A stretch of 64,000 bases of DNA from Salinicola lusitanus (GCF_003206045.1 NZ_PZJM01000004.1:133424-197423); one strand, 5' to 3'; numbered from the stretch's first letter, positions 30,614 to 40,671 are shown. Translations and numbers: made by a program. The notes: generated from the letters alone by a model not told the origin.

Positions 30614-31681
30614 TCAAGGCGTCGCCGGTTGGTCGCCGTCGAACAGGCCCAGCTGGCGCTGCTCCTGCTCCGGCACCAGCCGCACGCCGACACCCAGCAG
30701 CCTGACCGGGCGCTCACCTCGTCGCCATGCGCTCTCCAGCAGCTCATGGAAGCGCGCGTCGATGATGCCGCGAGCCCCCGTTTCCTGCGTGGTGCTGGAG
30801 AAGTCGTCGAAGCGTACCTTGACGAACTGCTTGGCAATGGCGGGATCGCCATGGCGGGCGACGCGATCGTGGAGTTTCTCGATCAGGGGCTCGAGCGCCC
30901 CGTGACAGTCACTCAGGTGGGGCAGGTCGCGGTCATAGGTGGTCTCGACGCTGACGGATTTGCGTTCACGCGAGACATTGACCGGACGGTCGTCGATGCC
31001 GTGCGCCAATTCGTGCAGACGGCGTCCGAACTTGCCGAACTGATCCAGCAGCTTGTCCATCGACTGGGCCCGGAGATCGGCACAACTGGCGATCCCCAGG
31101 GTATCGAGCTTGGTTGCCGTCGCCGGCCCGACGCCATGGAGTTTCCTGACCGGCAAGTCGGTAATGAACGACTCCATCTCCGTCGGCGGGATCACAAACA
31201 GGCCGTCGGGTTTGTCCCAGTCGCTGGCGATCTTGGCAAGGAACTTGTTGGGGGCGACGCCGACCGAGATGACGATGCCCGTTCTCGCCAAGGCTTCGTC
31301 CTTGAGCCAGCGAGCCATCCAGGTGGCGCTGCCCCGGAATCGGGTGACTTCGGTCACGTCGAGGTAGGCTTCATCGAGAGAGAGTGGCTCGACCAACGGT
31401 GTCAGTTCGTGAAAGATCGCCTGGATCTGCTGCGATACTTCCCGATACTTGTTGAAGTCGGGCGGCAGCAGCTTCAACTCGGGACACAGACGCAGCGCTC
31501 GCGCCGTGGGCATGGCGGAGTGCACGCCGAATTGCCGCGCCGGGTAGTTGCAGGTAGCGATCACCCCCCGTCGCTCGGCACTTCCGCCGATCGCCAGCGG
31601 CGTATTCGCGAGCGACGGATCGTCGCGCATCTCCACGGCCGCGTAGAAGCAGTCGCAGTCGGCGTGCAGAATCTTGCGCAT
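30614..31681 (-). CDS. dinB: DNA polymerase IV
   Basis: A 355-residue Y-family polymerase. Catalytic acidic motifs are HADCDCFYAAVEMRDDPSL at the N-terminus and LSLDEAYLDVT. The C-terminus carries a beta-clamp binding peptide QLGLFDG. It lies 17 bases downstream of lexA on the same strand, forming a lexA-dinB SOS operon, so it should be induced by DNA damage. Confidence 0.96.
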   Translation of the reverse strand: MRKILHADCDCFYAAVEMRDDPSLANTPLAIGGSAERRGVIATCNYPARQFGVHSAMPTARALRLCPELKLLPPDFNKYREVSQQIQAIFHELTPLVEPLSLDEAYLDVTEVTRFRGSATWMARWLKDEALARTGIVISVGVAPNKFLAKIASDWDKPDGLFVIPPTEMESFITDLPVRKLHGVGPATATKLDTLGIASCADLRAQSMDKLLDQFGKFGRRLHELAHGIDDRPVNVSRERKSVSVETTYDRDLPHLSDCHGALEPLIEKLHDRVARHGDPAIAKQFVKVRFDDFSSTTQETGARGIIDARFHELLESAWRRGERPVRLLGVGVRLVPEQEQRQLGLFDGDQPATP

Positions 31682-31698
31682 GGCGCCGGGCGATAGCC

Positions 31699-32346
31699 TC
31701 AGTGAAGGCCGGTGCCGTTGCCACCGCGAATGACGCCAACGCCGAGTCCCTCGATCTCCAGGTGCTGATGCTTCAGATCGATCATGATGGGCTCGAAGTC
31801 CGCATTCTCGGCGATGAGCGTGACCCGGCTACCCTGGCGCTGGAAGCGCTTGACGGTGACGTCGTCTTCCAGCCTTGCCACGACGATCTGGCCGTTGCGA
31901 ATCTCCTGGGTGCGGTGAACGGCGAGCAGGTCGCCGTCGAAGATTCCGGCGTCCTTCATCGACAGTCCGCGAACCCGGAGCAGGTAGTCGGCGCTGGGCG
32001 TAAAATAGTCGGCCGGGAGGGGGCAGTATCGGTCGATGTGTTCGGTGGCCAGAATCGGGCTGCCCGCAGCGACACTGCCGATCACCGGCAAGCCCTCGAC
32101 AGCGGCTTCGGCGGGCTCGGCTTCCTGCCCACTGGTGGGCAGTCGGATCCCGCGGGAGGTGCCGGGTATCATGCGGATGACGCCCTTGCGGTCCAGCGCG
32201 CGCAGGTGCTCCTCGGCGGCGTTGGGGGAGCGGAACCCCAGCGCGCGGGCGATTTCGGCTCGTGTCGGCGGGTAGCCGAATTCGCCCATCGTCTTGACGA
32301 TGAAATCATAGACGTTCTGCTGTCGTGCGGTGAGCGGTCGCGCCAT
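31699..32346 (-). CDS. lexA: LexA repressor
   Basis: A 215-residue SOS repressor. The winged helix covers residues 1-70 ([34 protein letters not shown]). The self-cleavage site is the Ala-Gly pair in GSVAAGSPI, the catalytic serine is in [16 protein letters not shown] and the lysine is in [11 protein letters not shown] 32346 is chosen since [10 protein letters not shown] matches family N-termini. Two candidate LexA boxes lie upstream. Confidence 0.97.
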   Translation of the reverse strand: MARPLTARQQNVYDFIVKTMGEFGYPPTRAEIARALGFRSPNAAEEHLRALDRKGVIRMIPGTSRGIRLPTSGQEAEPAEAAVEGLPVIGSVAAGSPILATEHIDRYCPLPADYFTPSADYLLRVRGLSMKDAGIFDGDLLAVHRTQEIRNGQIVVARLEDDVTVKRFQRQGSRVTLIAENADFEPIMIDLKHQHLEIEGLGVGVIRGGNGTGLH

Positions 32347-32460
32347 CGGTCTCTCCCGGGCCTTGAGGGTCAATCAGGCGATTTGGGGCCTGCTTGGATC
32401 GCCAGGCGTTATCCAGCTGGACATGGATCGGATTGGGTGGCGTCCGATCCGCAGCCAGGC

Positions 32461-32493
32461 GTGTTCATGCATACAGGCTGGAATTGTATCCAG
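32461..32493. promoter_or_regulatory. Two adjacent LexA-box candidates upstream of lexA
   Basis: GTGT-N8-ACAG (32461-32476) and CTGG-N8-CCAG (32478-32493) each differ by one or two bases from CTGT-N8-ACAG. They lie side by side about 115-147 bases upstream of the lexA start, similar to the paired boxes of E. coli lexA. Confidence 0.5.
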
Positions 32494-32589
32494 TTGTTGG
32501 CGATGAGGGAAGTCTTTCACGCCCGGACTGGGAGACCCGGAACTCCAGGTCCGACGAAATGCTCGATTGTGTGGCTTGTGTGGGAATGA

Positions 32590-32610
32590 TTAGAATCATA
32601 ATCGTTCTAA
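32590..32610. promoter_or_regulatory. Palindromic operator candidate before psrA
   Basis: A 21-base near-palindrome, TTAGAA-N9-TTCTAA with AT-n-AT at its centre, ends 28 bases before the psrA ATG. TetR-family regulators commonly autoregulate through such sites; it does not exactly match the published Pseudomonas PsrA motif. Confidence 0.6.
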
Positions 32611-32638
32611 GTCGTTGTTCTCAGGCACGAGGTATGAC

Positions 32639-33307
32639 ATGGCCCGACCCGACACCGTTACTCGTATTCTCGATACGGCGGAGGTCCTTTTTGCCGAAAA
32701 GGGGTTCGCTGAAACCTCGCTGCGCAACATCACGACCCGGGCCAAGGTCAATCTGGCGGCGGTGAATTATCATTTTGGGTCGAAGAAAGCGTTGATCCAG
32801 GCCGTGTTTGCCCGCTATCTCGATCCCTTCTCGGAGCGGCTGAATCTGGCACTGGATGGGCTGGAGGCTCGCTACCGGAACGGGGGCGTGCCACTCGAGG
32901 TACTGCTGGAGCAGCTTGCCACCAGCGTTCTGGAGGTGCCCGCCGAACGCAACAGCCTCAAGGTCTTCATGAAGCTGCTGGGGTTGGCCTATACGCAGGC
33001 CCAGGGACATCTGCGGCGCTACATCCAGGAGCATTACGGGGAGACGTTCCATCGTTTCGTCCGCTGCCTGCGACTGGCGACGCCGGACCTGCCGGATGCC
33101 GAGCGATTCTGGCGGCTCCATTTCATGCTGGGCACCGTGATCTTCACCCTTTCCGGACTGGATGCGCTGAGGGATATCGCCGACAGCGAGTATCAGGAGC
33201 ACATGTCGGTCAGGGAGCTGATCCGCCACCTTCGTCCGGTCGTGGTGGCCGGCATGCAGGCGCCGCTGCCTGCGTCCCTCGAGAAGGTCGGTTCGGCTGT
33301 CGAGTGA
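32639..33307 (+). CDS. psrA: TetR-family regulator PsrA
   Basis: A 222-residue TetR protein. The N-terminus (VTRILDTAEVLFAEKGFAETSLRNITTRAKVNLAAVNYHFGSKKALIQAVF) and the later FMKLLGLAYTQAQGHLRRYI align closely with Pseudomonas PsrA, which senses long-chain fatty acids and controls beta-oxidation genes and rpoS. The order lexA-psrA-nagZ is also that of Pseudomonas. The start is ATG 32639. Confidence 0.88.
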   Translation: MARPDTVTRILDTAEVLFAEKGFAETSLRNITTRAKVNLAAVNYHFGSKKALIQAVFARYLDPFSERLNLALDGLEARYRNGGVPLEVLLEQLATSVLEVPAERNSLKVFMKLLGLAYTQAQGHLRRYIQEHYGETFHRFVRCLRLATPDLPDAERFWRLHFMLGTVIFTLSGLDALRDIADSEYQEHMSVRELIRHLRPVVVAGMQAPLPASLEKVGSAVE

Positions 33308-33393
33308 GAGGATGACTCCTGGCACCCTCGGCCTCTGTCATGGGAACCCACTGTCGTCTAGAATCGGGCGCTCAATGGTCTCAGGTGTTAGCT

Positions 33394-34410
33394 ATGACTC
33401 AACCTCTCGGCCCGGTCATGCTGGATGTCGAAGGCACCCGGTTACGTGACGAAGAGCGCCAGTTGATCTCGCGAGCGGAGGTCGGTGGTGTCTTGCTGTT
33501 TGCCAGGAACACCCCGGACGTCGCCACGACCCAGGCGTTGATCGGCCAGATTCGCGAGTGTCGCCCCGATATCCTGGTTGCGATCGACCAGGAAGGTGGT
33601 CGGGTGCAGCGCTTGAAGGAGGGCGTGACGCAGATACCGCCCATGGCGGTACTGGGTCACCACTTCGCGGAGTCCCCCGAGTCGGCATTGACCCTGACCC
33701 AGGACGCCGGCTGGCTGCTGGGCATGGAGATGGCCGCCTGCGGGTTCGATCTGAGTTTCGCGCCTGTGCTCGATCTCGACGACGACCAGTCGCCCGCCAT
33801 CGGGTCGCGAAGTTTCTCGCCGGATCCGGAGGTGGTCGCCGTGCTGGCGGGCGCCTTCATCGAGGGGCTTCACGAAGCGGGCATGGTCGCTGTCGGCAAG
33901 CACTTTCCCGGCCACGGGGGAGCGCGGCAGGACTCTCATTTCGGGGTTGCCGAGGATCCGCGCTCCCTGGCGGAGCTGCGCGAGCATGACCTGGTGCCTT
34001 TCGCCAGGCTCGCCAGCAAGCTGGATGGCATCATGCCGGCTCACGTCATCTACTCCGCGTTCGACGATCGGCCCGCCGGGTTCTCTCCCAGCTGGCTCGG
34101 GATGCTGCGCGAGGAGCTCGGTTTCAAGGGCGCCATCTTCTCGGATGATCTGACCATGGCGGCGGCGCACGCCGCCGGGTCACCCAGCGAGCGGGCCGAA
34201 GCGGCCTGGGGGGCCGGTTGCGACATGGCCGTCATCTGCAATGCTCCCGCAGCAGCACGCGAGATCGTCGCGGCCTGTGAGGGGCGCCAGGCCCAGCGTG
34301 TCGCCAAACTGCGTTACGCCCGTGCCCGCCCCACGCTGGCGTCGCTCGCCGCGATCTCCCGCTGGCGGCGCACCCACGTCCGTCTCGAATCGCTCAACGA
34401 GTCCGAATGA
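33394..34410 (+). CDS. nagZ: Beta-N-acetylhexosaminidase NagZ
   Basis: A 338-residue GH3 enzyme. The GH3 motif KHFPGHGGARQDSH and the nucleophile aspartate in FSDDLTMAAAH are intact; AIDQEGGRVQRLK is also conserved. It removes GlcNAc from anhydro-muropeptides during cell-wall recycling in the cytosol. ATG 33394 (MTQPLGPVMLDVEG) matches the family start. Confidence 0.95.
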   Translation: MTQPLGPVMLDVEGTRLRDEERQLISRAEVGGVLLFARNTPDVATTQALIGQIRECRPDILVAIDQEGGRVQRLKEGVTQIPPMAVLGHHFAESPESALTLTQDAGWLLGMEMAACGFDLSFAPVLDLDDDQSPAIGSRSFSPDPEVVAVLAGAFIEGLHEAGMVAVGKHFPGHGGARQDSHFGVAEDPRSLAELREHDLVPFARLASKLDGIMPAHVIYSAFDDRPAGFSPSWLGMLREELGFKGAIFSDDLTMAAAHAAGSPSERAEAAWGAGCDMAVICNAPAAAREIVAACEGRQAQRVAKLRYARARPTLASLAAISRWRRTHVRLESLNESE

Positions 34411-34488
34411 CGGGTAGAGACCCTCTGTTTTCCCGCGACGGCCGGTGATGACCCTGGCCGTCGCTCTTTCCATGGTGAACCGTAGACG

Positions 34489-35061
34489 ATGAATCAACCC
34501 CCCTCGATCGACGCCCTGAGCTCGATGCAGGAAGTGATGGACAACGCCGATTGCCTGATCGACCAGGCGCAGGTGGAACAGGCGCTGGACCGCATGGCGG
34601 CCGATATCACGAACCAGCTGGGCGACAAGCTGCCGGTCTTCTATTGCGTCATGAACGGCGGCCTGATCACCACCGGACATCTGCTGACGCGGCTCGGTTT
34701 TCCCCTGGAAGTCGACTATCTGCACGCCACCCGCTATCGCGGTGGTATCCGCGGCGGTGAGCTGTTCTGGCGAGTGTCGCCGGAGATTCCCATGGCCGGT
34801 CGCCATGTCGTGATCGTCGACGACATTCTCGACGAGGGCGCCACGCTGGCGGCCATTCTCGATTACTGCCGCCAGGCTGGCGCGGCAAGCATCTCGACGG
34901 CGGTGCTGGTCGACAAGCGACACGATCGCAAGTCGTCGCCGGATCTGAAGGCCGACTACTGCGGCCTGGAGGTCGTCGATCGCTACGTGTTCGGCTTCGG
35001 CATGGATTACAAGGGGTACTGGCGTAACGCGCCGGGTATCTTCGCGCCCAAGGGGTTGTGA
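34489..35061 (+). CDS. Hypoxanthine-guanine phosphoribosyltransferase
   Basis: A 190-residue type I phosphoribosyltransferase. LPVFYCVMNGGLITTGHLL and the PRPP loop VVIVDDILDEGATLAAIL are seen, along with the late VFGFGMDYKGYWRNAPGI. It salvages hypoxanthine and guanine. It lies 78 bases after nagZ, as in Pseudomonas. Together with apt and gpt elsewhere in this window, all major purine bases can be salvaged. Confidence 0.88.
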   Translation: MNQPPSIDALSSMQEVMDNADCLIDQAQVEQALDRMAADITNQLGDKLPVFYCVMNGGLITTGHLLTRLGFPLEVDYLHATRYRGGIRGGELFWRVSPEIPMAGRHVVIVDDILDEGATLAAILDYCRQAGAASISTAVLVDKRHDRKSSPDLKADYCGLEVVDRYVFGFGMDYKGYWRNAPGIFAPKGL

Positions 35062-35098
35062 GCCGACCGCTGATGCTCCGAGTCTCGTTTCAGCCCGC

Positions 35099-35932
35099 CT
35101 AGCGCGGGCTGAAACGTCTCTGCAGGCCGGTTTCGTTCATCATGCGCGTCGAGATCTCTTCGATCGAGAAGCGCGTGGTGTCGATGAACGGAATGTTGTG
35201 GCGGCGATAGAGCGCTTCCGCCTGGCCGATCTCCTGCATGCACTGGTCCATCGAGCAGTAACGGCTGTCTGGCCGACGCTCGGTGCGGATGGCCGACAGC
35301 CGGCGGGCATCGATGGTCAAGCCGAACAGCTTGTGGCGATGGTTGGCCAGTGACGGCGGGAGGTTGAGAATGCCGTTCTCGTCCAGGTCGTCCTCGGTCA
35401 GCGGATAGTTGGCGGCACGGATGCCGAACTGCAGTGCCAGATAGAGCGAGGTGGGCGTCTTGCCGCAGCGGGAGACGCCGATCAGGATGATGTCTGCCTC
35501 CTGATACTGATGCGTTCGCGCGCCGTCATCGTTGTCGAGGGCGAAATTGACCGCCTCGATACGATGCATGTAGACATCGTCGCGGCCGATCGCGTGGGTG
35601 CGGCCGACGGTATACGTCGAGTGGGTCTCCAGCTCTTCTTCCAGCGGGGCGAGGAAGGTGGAGAAGATGTCGACCTTGAAGGCCGGCGCCTCGGCGACGA
35701 TGCTGCGGATCGCCTGGTCGACGATGGTGTCGATGACGATGGGACGGATCCCGTCGCGCTCGGCGGTGGACTCGATGATGCCGACCAGCGAACGGGCCTT
35801 GTCGAGGGTGTCGATGTAGGGCTTGGTGACCTGGATGAAATCCGTGTTCTCGAACTGTGAGAGCAGGCTGCGACCGAGGGTCTCCGCGGTGATGCCGGTG
35901 CCATCGGAGATGAAGAACGCGGTGCGGGGCAT
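35099..35932 (-). CDS. ppsR: PEP synthase regulatory kinase/phosphorylase (DUF299)
   Basis: A 277-residue protein of the DUF299/PPDK-regulatory family. [22 protein letters not shown] opens the protein, and the P-loop is [17 protein letters not shown]. It uses ADP to phosphorylate and inactivate PEP synthase and phosphate to reactivate it. It is divergent from ppsA, the expected target. ATG 35932 (MPRTAFF) is the family start. Confidence 0.93.
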   Translation of the reverse strand: MPRTAFFISDGTGITAETLGRSLLSQFENTDFIQVTKPYIDTLDKARSLVGIIESTAERDGIRPIVIDTIVDQAIRSIVAEAPAFKVDIFSTFLAPLEEELETHSTYTVGRTHAIGRDDVYMHRIEAVNFALDNDDGARTHQYQEADIILIGVSRCGKTPTSLYLALQFGIRAANYPLTEDDLDENGILNLPPSLANHRHKLFGLTIDARRLSAIRTERRPDSRYCSMDQCMQEIGQAEALYRRHNIPFIDTTRFSIEEISTRMMNETGLQRRFSPR

Positions 35933-36027
35933 GGCATTGATCCGTTGATGTCGATCGCCCATTGTCGGCCGAAATCCGCGGCCGGGGCAACTCGTCGTCG
36001 GTGGAGAAGTCGCCTCGCCTCGCGGGA

Positions 36028-36062
36028 CTACAGGAATGCGCGAAATGGGCGAATTCCTGTAG
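36028..36062. promoter_or_regulatory. Large inverted repeat in the ppsR-ppsA intergenic region
   Basis: Arms CTACAGGAATGCGC and GCGAATTCCTGTAG pair over 14 bases with one mismatch around a 7-base spacer. A second, weaker inverted repeat (CTTCTGGCT and AGCCGAAAG) lies at 36090-36108. Both are between the divergent starts and could be operators. Confidence 0.6.
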
Positions 36063-36209
36063 AAATACTCCAAACTCTACGCCCTTAAACTTCTGGCTAA
36101 GCCGAAAGTCGCCTGTTAGCTTCTGGCCCCATCGAGGCGCAGCGGAGCGCGCCGTTTCATGTGCCACGGTTCATCAGCGGTGGCCGGCCGGGACGATCAG
36201 GAGACGACT

Positions 36210-38582
36210 TTGGAACCATTCATTATCACTTTCGAGCAGTTGGGGATGTCCGATGTCGAGCGCGTCGGTGGCAAGAACGCCTCGCTGGGGGAGATGATCT
36301 CCAATCTGGCGGACGCCGGGGTCACCGTGCCCGGCGGTTTCGCCACCACCTCCCATGCCTATCGCGAGTTCCTGGCCCATGACGGCTTGAACGACCGCAT
36401 CAATGCCGAGCTCTCCAAGCTGGACGTCGACGATACCGAGATGCTGGCCAAGGTGGGCGAGAGGATCCGCCAGTGGGTGATCGATACGCCCTTGCCCCCC
36501 GCCTTCGAGGATGCGCTGGGTGATGCCTATCAGACGTTGCAGGCCCGCCATCCCAACCTCAAGGTGGCGGTGCGTTCATCGGCTACCGCGGAGGACCTTC
36601 CCGATGCCTCCTTCGCCGGGCAGCAGGAGACCTTTCTCAACATCGACGGCTTCGACAACGTCAAGCGTGCCGTCCACGAGGTCTTCGCCTCGCTGTTCAA
36701 CGATCGCGCCATCTCCTACCGCGTGCATCGCGGCTACCCGCATGAGAACGTGGCGCTCTCCGCAGGCGTCCAGAAGATGGTGCGCTCCGAGACGGCGGCG
36801 GCTGGGGTGATGTTCACGCTGGACACCGAGTCCGGCTATCGCGACGCGGTGTTCGTGACCGGCGCCTGGGGCCTGGGCGAGACCGTGGTGCAGGGGGCGG
36901 TCAATCCTGACGAGTTCTACGTTCACAAGCCGACGCTGGCTGCCGGCCGGCCCGCCGTGCTGCGACGGACGCTGGGCTCCAAGCGGATCAAGATGGTCTA
37001 TACCGATGACGCCGCTGCCGGGCGTTCGGTCAAGACGGTCGATGTCGCGCATGCCGACCGTCAGCGCTTCTGTCTGAGCGACGACGATGTGATGGAGCTG
37101 GCACGCCAGGCCGTGACCATCGAGAAACATTACGGCCGTCCGATGGACATCGAATGGGCCCGCGACGGCGACGATGGCAAGCTCTACATCGTCCAGGCCC
37201 GGCCGGAGACGGTGGTGTCGAACCAGGAGGGCGGCACTCTGGAGCGTTTCACGCTCAAGAACAAGAGCCGCGTGCTGGTCGACGGTCGCGCCATCGGCCA
37301 GCGGATCGGCCAGGGCAAGGTCAAGCTGGTGGCATCGCCGGAGGAGATGCACAAGGTACAGTCCGGCGACGTGCTGGTGACCGACATGACCGATCCCGAC
37401 TGGGAGCCGATCATGAAGCGTGCGTCCGCCATTGTCACCAATCGCGGGGGGCGTACCTGCCATGCGGCGATCATCGCCCGCGAACTGGGGATTCCCGCCG
37501 TGGTTGGCTGTGGCGACGCCACCGAGCTGCTCCAGGATGACGTCGAGGTGACGGTCTCCTGCGCCGAGGGCGACACCGGGCACGTCTACCAGGGCAAGCT
37601 AGAGTTCGACTGCCAGACCACCAGCGTCGACGCCATGCCGGAGATCCCGTTCAAGATCATGATGAACGTGGGCAACCCGGATCGCGCCTTCGCTTTTGCC
37701 GGGCTGCCCAACGAAGGCATCGGCCTGGCGCGCCTGGAGTTCATCATCAACCGCATGATCGGCGTGCATCCGCGGGCGCTAATGGATTACGACAAGCTCT
37801 CCAGCGACCTGCAGCAGACCATCGACCTGCGCACCGCCGGCTACGACGACCCGGTCAGCTTCTACGTCGATCGCCTGGTCGAGGGCATCTCCACCCTGGC
37901 GGCGGCGTTCTATCCCAAGCGCGTGATCGTGCGGCTGTCGGACTTCAAGTCCAACGAATACGAGAACCTGATCGGCGGCAAGCTCTACGAGCCGGGCGAA
38001 GAGAATCCGATGCTCGGCTTCCGCGGCGCCTCGCGCTACATCTCCGACGACTTCCGCGCCTGCTTCGAGCTGGAGTGCCGGGCGCTCAAGCGCGTTCGCG
38101 ACGAGATGGGGCTCAACAACGTCGAGATCATGGTGCCGTTCGTGCGCACGCCGGCCGAGGGCAAGGCGGTGGTCGACCTGCTCGAGGCCAACGGCCTCAA
38201 ACGCGGCGACAACGGGCTCAAGATCATCATGATGTGCGAGCTCCCCTCCAACGCGCTGCTGGCCGACGAGTTCCTGGAGCATTTCGATGGGTTCTCCATC
38301 GGTTCCAACGACCTGACCCAGTTGACGCTGGGTCTGGATCGCGACTCCGCGATCATCGCCCACCTGTTCGACGAGCGGGACCCGGCGGTCAAGAAGCTGC
38401 TGTCGATGGCGATCCAGGCCTGCAAGGCCCAAGGGAAGTACGTGGGCATCTGCGGCCAGGGACCTTCCGACCATCCGGAGCTTGCCAAGTGGCTGATGGA
38501 ACAGGGGATCGATTCGGTCTCGCTGAATCCGGACGCCGTGCTCGAGACCTGGTTCATGCTGGCGGGTGAAACGCTGGGCTGA
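36210..38582 (+). CDS. ppsA: Phosphoenolpyruvate synthase
   Basis: A 790-residue enzyme, the same size as E. coli PpsA (792). The order is ATP-grasp domain ([25 protein letters not shown]), phosphohistidine domain with catalytic His in [25 protein letters not shown], and PEP/pyruvate barrel with [11 protein letters not shown]. It makes PEP from pyruvate and ATP in gluconeogenesis. I prefer a TTG start at 36210: AGGAGA sits seven bases upstream and [12 protein letters not shown] aligns with the family, while the upstream in-frame ATG (36159) lacks a ribosome-binding site. Confidence 0.9.
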   Translation: MEPFIITFEQLGMSDVERVGGKNASLGEMISNLADAGVTVPGGFATTSHAYREFLAHDGLNDRINAELSKLDVDDTEMLAKVGERIRQWVIDTPLPPAFEDALGDAYQTLQARHPNLKVAVRSSATAEDLPDASFAGQQETFLNIDGFDNVKRAVHEVFASLFNDRAISYRVHRGYPHENVALSAGVQKMVRSETAAAGVMFTLDTESGYRDAVFVTGAWGLGETVVQGAVNPDEFYVHKPTLAAGRPAVLRRTLGSKRIKMVYTDDAAAGRSVKTVDVAHADRQRFCLSDDDVMELARQAVTIEKHYGRPMDIEWARDGDDGKLYIVQARPETVVSNQEGGTLERFTLKNKSRVLVDGRAIGQRIGQGKVKLVASPEEMHKVQSGDVLVTDMTDPDWEPIMKRASAIVTNRGGRTCHAAIIARELGIPAVVGCGDATELLQDDVEVTVSCAEGDTGHVYQGKLEFDCQTTSVDAMPEIPFKIMMNVGNPDRAFAFAGLPNEGIGLARLEFIINRMIGVHPRALMDYDKLSSDLQQTIDLRTAGYDDPVSFYVDRLVEGISTLAAAFYPKRVIVRLSDFKSNEYENLIGGKLYEPGEENPMLGFRGASRYISDDFRACFELECRALKRVRDEMGLNNVEIMVPFVRTPAEGKAVVDLLEANGLKRGDNGLKIIMMCELPSNALLADEFLEHFDGFSIGSNDLTQLTLGLDRDSAIIAHLFDERDPAVKKLLSMAIQACKAQGKYVGICGQGPSDHPELAKWLMEQGIDSVSLNPDAVLETWFMLAGETLG

Positions 38583-38605
38583 TCGTCATTGAGCAGCCCA
38601 AGGGT

Positions 38606-38634
38606 CGGCGCGATACCCTCGCGCCGGCTTTTTT
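38606..38634 (+). terminator. Intrinsic terminator after ppsA
   Basis: An 8-bp stem CGGCGCGA / TCGCGCCG with a TACCC loop is followed by GCTTTTTT, 24 bases past the ppsA stop. Confidence 0.9.
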
Positions 38635-38684
38635 GGTTTTGACGTGATGACAAGACGTCGGCAACCGTGCTGTCGCCGGAGGGG

Positions 38685-40499
38685 TCACGAACGCAGCCAG
38701 TTGCGCAGCTTCACCAGCAGCAGTTCGCCGTCCGACATGGCCCGTCTTTCCTGCAGGATATTGGCGAGGGCATCGGGCCGATCGGTGATGATATTGTCGA
38801 CCCCCATGTCGAGATAGCGCGACATGTCGCCGATACCATTGACGGTCCATACCGCCACCCCTCGGCCGGTATCGTGAATGGTCCTCAGCAGGCTCGGCGT
38901 GGCCTGGGTGTGGCGCAGACCGATGATGTCGGCGTCGGTGGTATGCAGCGCGCCGGGCAGGACGAACTGCAGAAACAGGGTGGTCCGCAGCTCTCCGTCC
39001 AGGCCCTTGACCACCTCGATGACATCGGGTGACAGCGAGGCAATCACGGCGTGGTCCGTCATCTGGCTGGCCTTCAACTGAGCGATGACCTTCTGGGCCA
39101 GCTCCTCGGCGGTGCCTGGCGCCGGCTTGAGCTCGACGTAGAGCCCGATGCGATCCCGCGCGTTGTCCAGGACCTGCTGGAACGTGGGAATGCGCTCGCC
39201 GACGAAGGCATCGCCGAAGTAGGAGCCGACATCGACCTGTTCGATCTCCGCCAGTGTCATGTCGCTGATGTTACGGTCGACCCCGGTCAATCGGCTCAGA
39301 TTGTTGTCGTGGGAGACGACGACCTGCCCGTCGCCGCTCAGGCGCACGTCCAGTTCCATGTAGTCGGCACCGTCGGCGATGGCCTGGTTCATCGAGGCCA
39401 TGGTGTTCTCGGGTGCCACCAGAGAACTGCCGCGATGGGCGGTGATAGTGACGTGGTCGTTGATCTCGAACCCATGCAGTATCCAGCCCGCCTGGCCCAG
39501 GGCAAAGACCAGCAGCAGGATCTCTGCCCCCCAGGCGATCACCCCGGAGCGCTGCGGCGTCGCGGCGGGGCGAAACACTGGCGCCCGCCCGATGGCACGG
39601 TGGTATAGCGTGATCACCACCAGGCTGTTGGCTGCGATGCCCAGGAAAGTGAGGGCGATCGTGGTGACGATATACAGCGCCAGATAGGTCAGCATCGCCG
39701 GAATCAGCACGCTGTTGCGCTCCGGCAGATACCCGAGCAACGTCCCGCCCAGGGTGTTGAAGGCCAGGGTGAAGACAACCGGGATGGCCGCCACCAGCAG
39801 CGCCATGCCGACGACGGCCAGGGCCATCCGCAGGCGACGCCCCTGGGTCAGTTCGCGGCTGCGTTTCAACGCGGCGATCGGCTTCAGCCCGTCGAGCATC
39901 ATCGCCGGCAGTGCCAGGAACCAGCGGAAATAGAGGGCGGCGCTGAGTAGGACCAGCACCACAACGATCGGCGTCGCCACGGCGAGAAACTCCCACAGCT
40001 CGGGAGGCTTCAAGTGGATCAGAATATAGGGCTCGATATCGCCGAGCATGGCGCTGTAGAGGTGGGAGAGGCCGATGGCGAACGGGGCGGCCAGGAGAAG
40101 GTGGCTTCCGACCTGGAGCAGGGTGAGGGTCATCAAGGCCGGAAAACGGCGTAGCACGTGCCACAGCGAACCCATGGCCACCCGATAACGATTCCCGGCC
40201 TGGCTCGAGACGACGAGCATCATTCCCGCCTGCTGGAGGAAGATCACCAGGAAGCTGAGTCCGATCGCCACCAGCAGCCAGAGCAGCCCCCAGGGCGAGA
40301 AGGCGACATCCAGAATCTGTCCGTTGCTGAGCACGGGGCGGCCGATGCGACGGAGGAGTCCAGACAGCGTGTTGGCCGACAGCGGCACCCATACCGCCGA
40401 GGCGAGTAACGTGAAGAACAGGTGGAAGGCGATCAGCGAACGCAGGTGGGCGCGGATCTGCCGGGCGATGTCTTGTATCAGTGATCTGGGTGCTAGCAT
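38685..40499 (-). CDS. Membrane-anchored glycerophosphodiester phosphodiesterase
   Basis: A 604-residue protein with two parts. The first 330 residues or so contain several hydrophobic helices of the glycerophosphodiesterase membrane domain. The C-terminal 250 residues form a GDPD catalytic domain with HRGSSLVAPENTMASMNQAIADGADYMELDVRLSGDGQVVVSHD, including the His-Arg-Gly and Glu-x-Asp motifs. It probably hydrolyses glycerophosphodiesters to glycerol-3-phosphate. It is a single gene, and the substrate is unknown. Confidence 0.86.
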   Translation of the reverse strand: MLAPRSLIQDIARQIRAHLRSLIAFHLFFTLLASAVWVPLSANTLSGLLRRIGRPVLSNGQILDVAFSPWGLLWLLVAIGLSFLVIFLQQAGMMLVVSSQAGNRYRVAMGSLWHVLRRFPALMTLTLLQVGSHLLLAAPFAIGLSHLYSAMLGDIEPYILIHLKPPELWEFLAVATPIVVVLVLLSAALYFRWFLALPAMMLDGLKPIAALKRSRELTQGRRLRMALAVVGMALLVAAIPVVFTLAFNTLGGTLLGYLPERNSVLIPAMLTYLALYIVTTIALTFLGIAANSLVVITLYHRAIGRAPVFRPAATPQRSGVIAWGAEILLLVFALGQAGWILHGFEINDHVTITAHRGSSLVAPENTMASMNQAIADGADYMELDVRLSGDGQVVVSHDNNLSRLTGVDRNISDMTLAEIEQVDVGSYFGDAFVGERIPTFQQVLDNARDRIGLYVELKPAPGTAEELAQKVIAQLKASQMTDHAVIASLSPDVIEVVKGLDGELRTTLFLQFVLPGALHTTDADIIGLRHTQATPSLLRTIHDTGRGVAVWTVNGIGDMSRYLDMGVDNIITDRPDALANILQERRAMSDGELLLVKLRNWLRS

Positions 40500-40622
40500 G
40501 GAGTGGTCGGCGGTGCCCCTTCCTGGGCCAAAGTGGTCTCAATGACGAATGGTCGCGACAAGGTGTGCCATTCAGTGTTGTCGTCAAACGGTCATCTTTG
40601 CAAGTTCGTCCGGCCATGAACG

Positions 40623-40647
40623 AAAAAGGCCGCTCGGAGGCGGCCTG
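40623..40647 (-). terminator. Terminator of the outer-membrane protein gene
   Basis: On the minus strand a 7-bp stem AGGCCGC / GCGGCCT with a six-base loop is followed by a run of five Ts, 25 bases past the stop of the gene at 40672. Confidence 0.85.
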
Positions 40648-40671
40648 GACACGGTATCGTCAACCGCGGGT

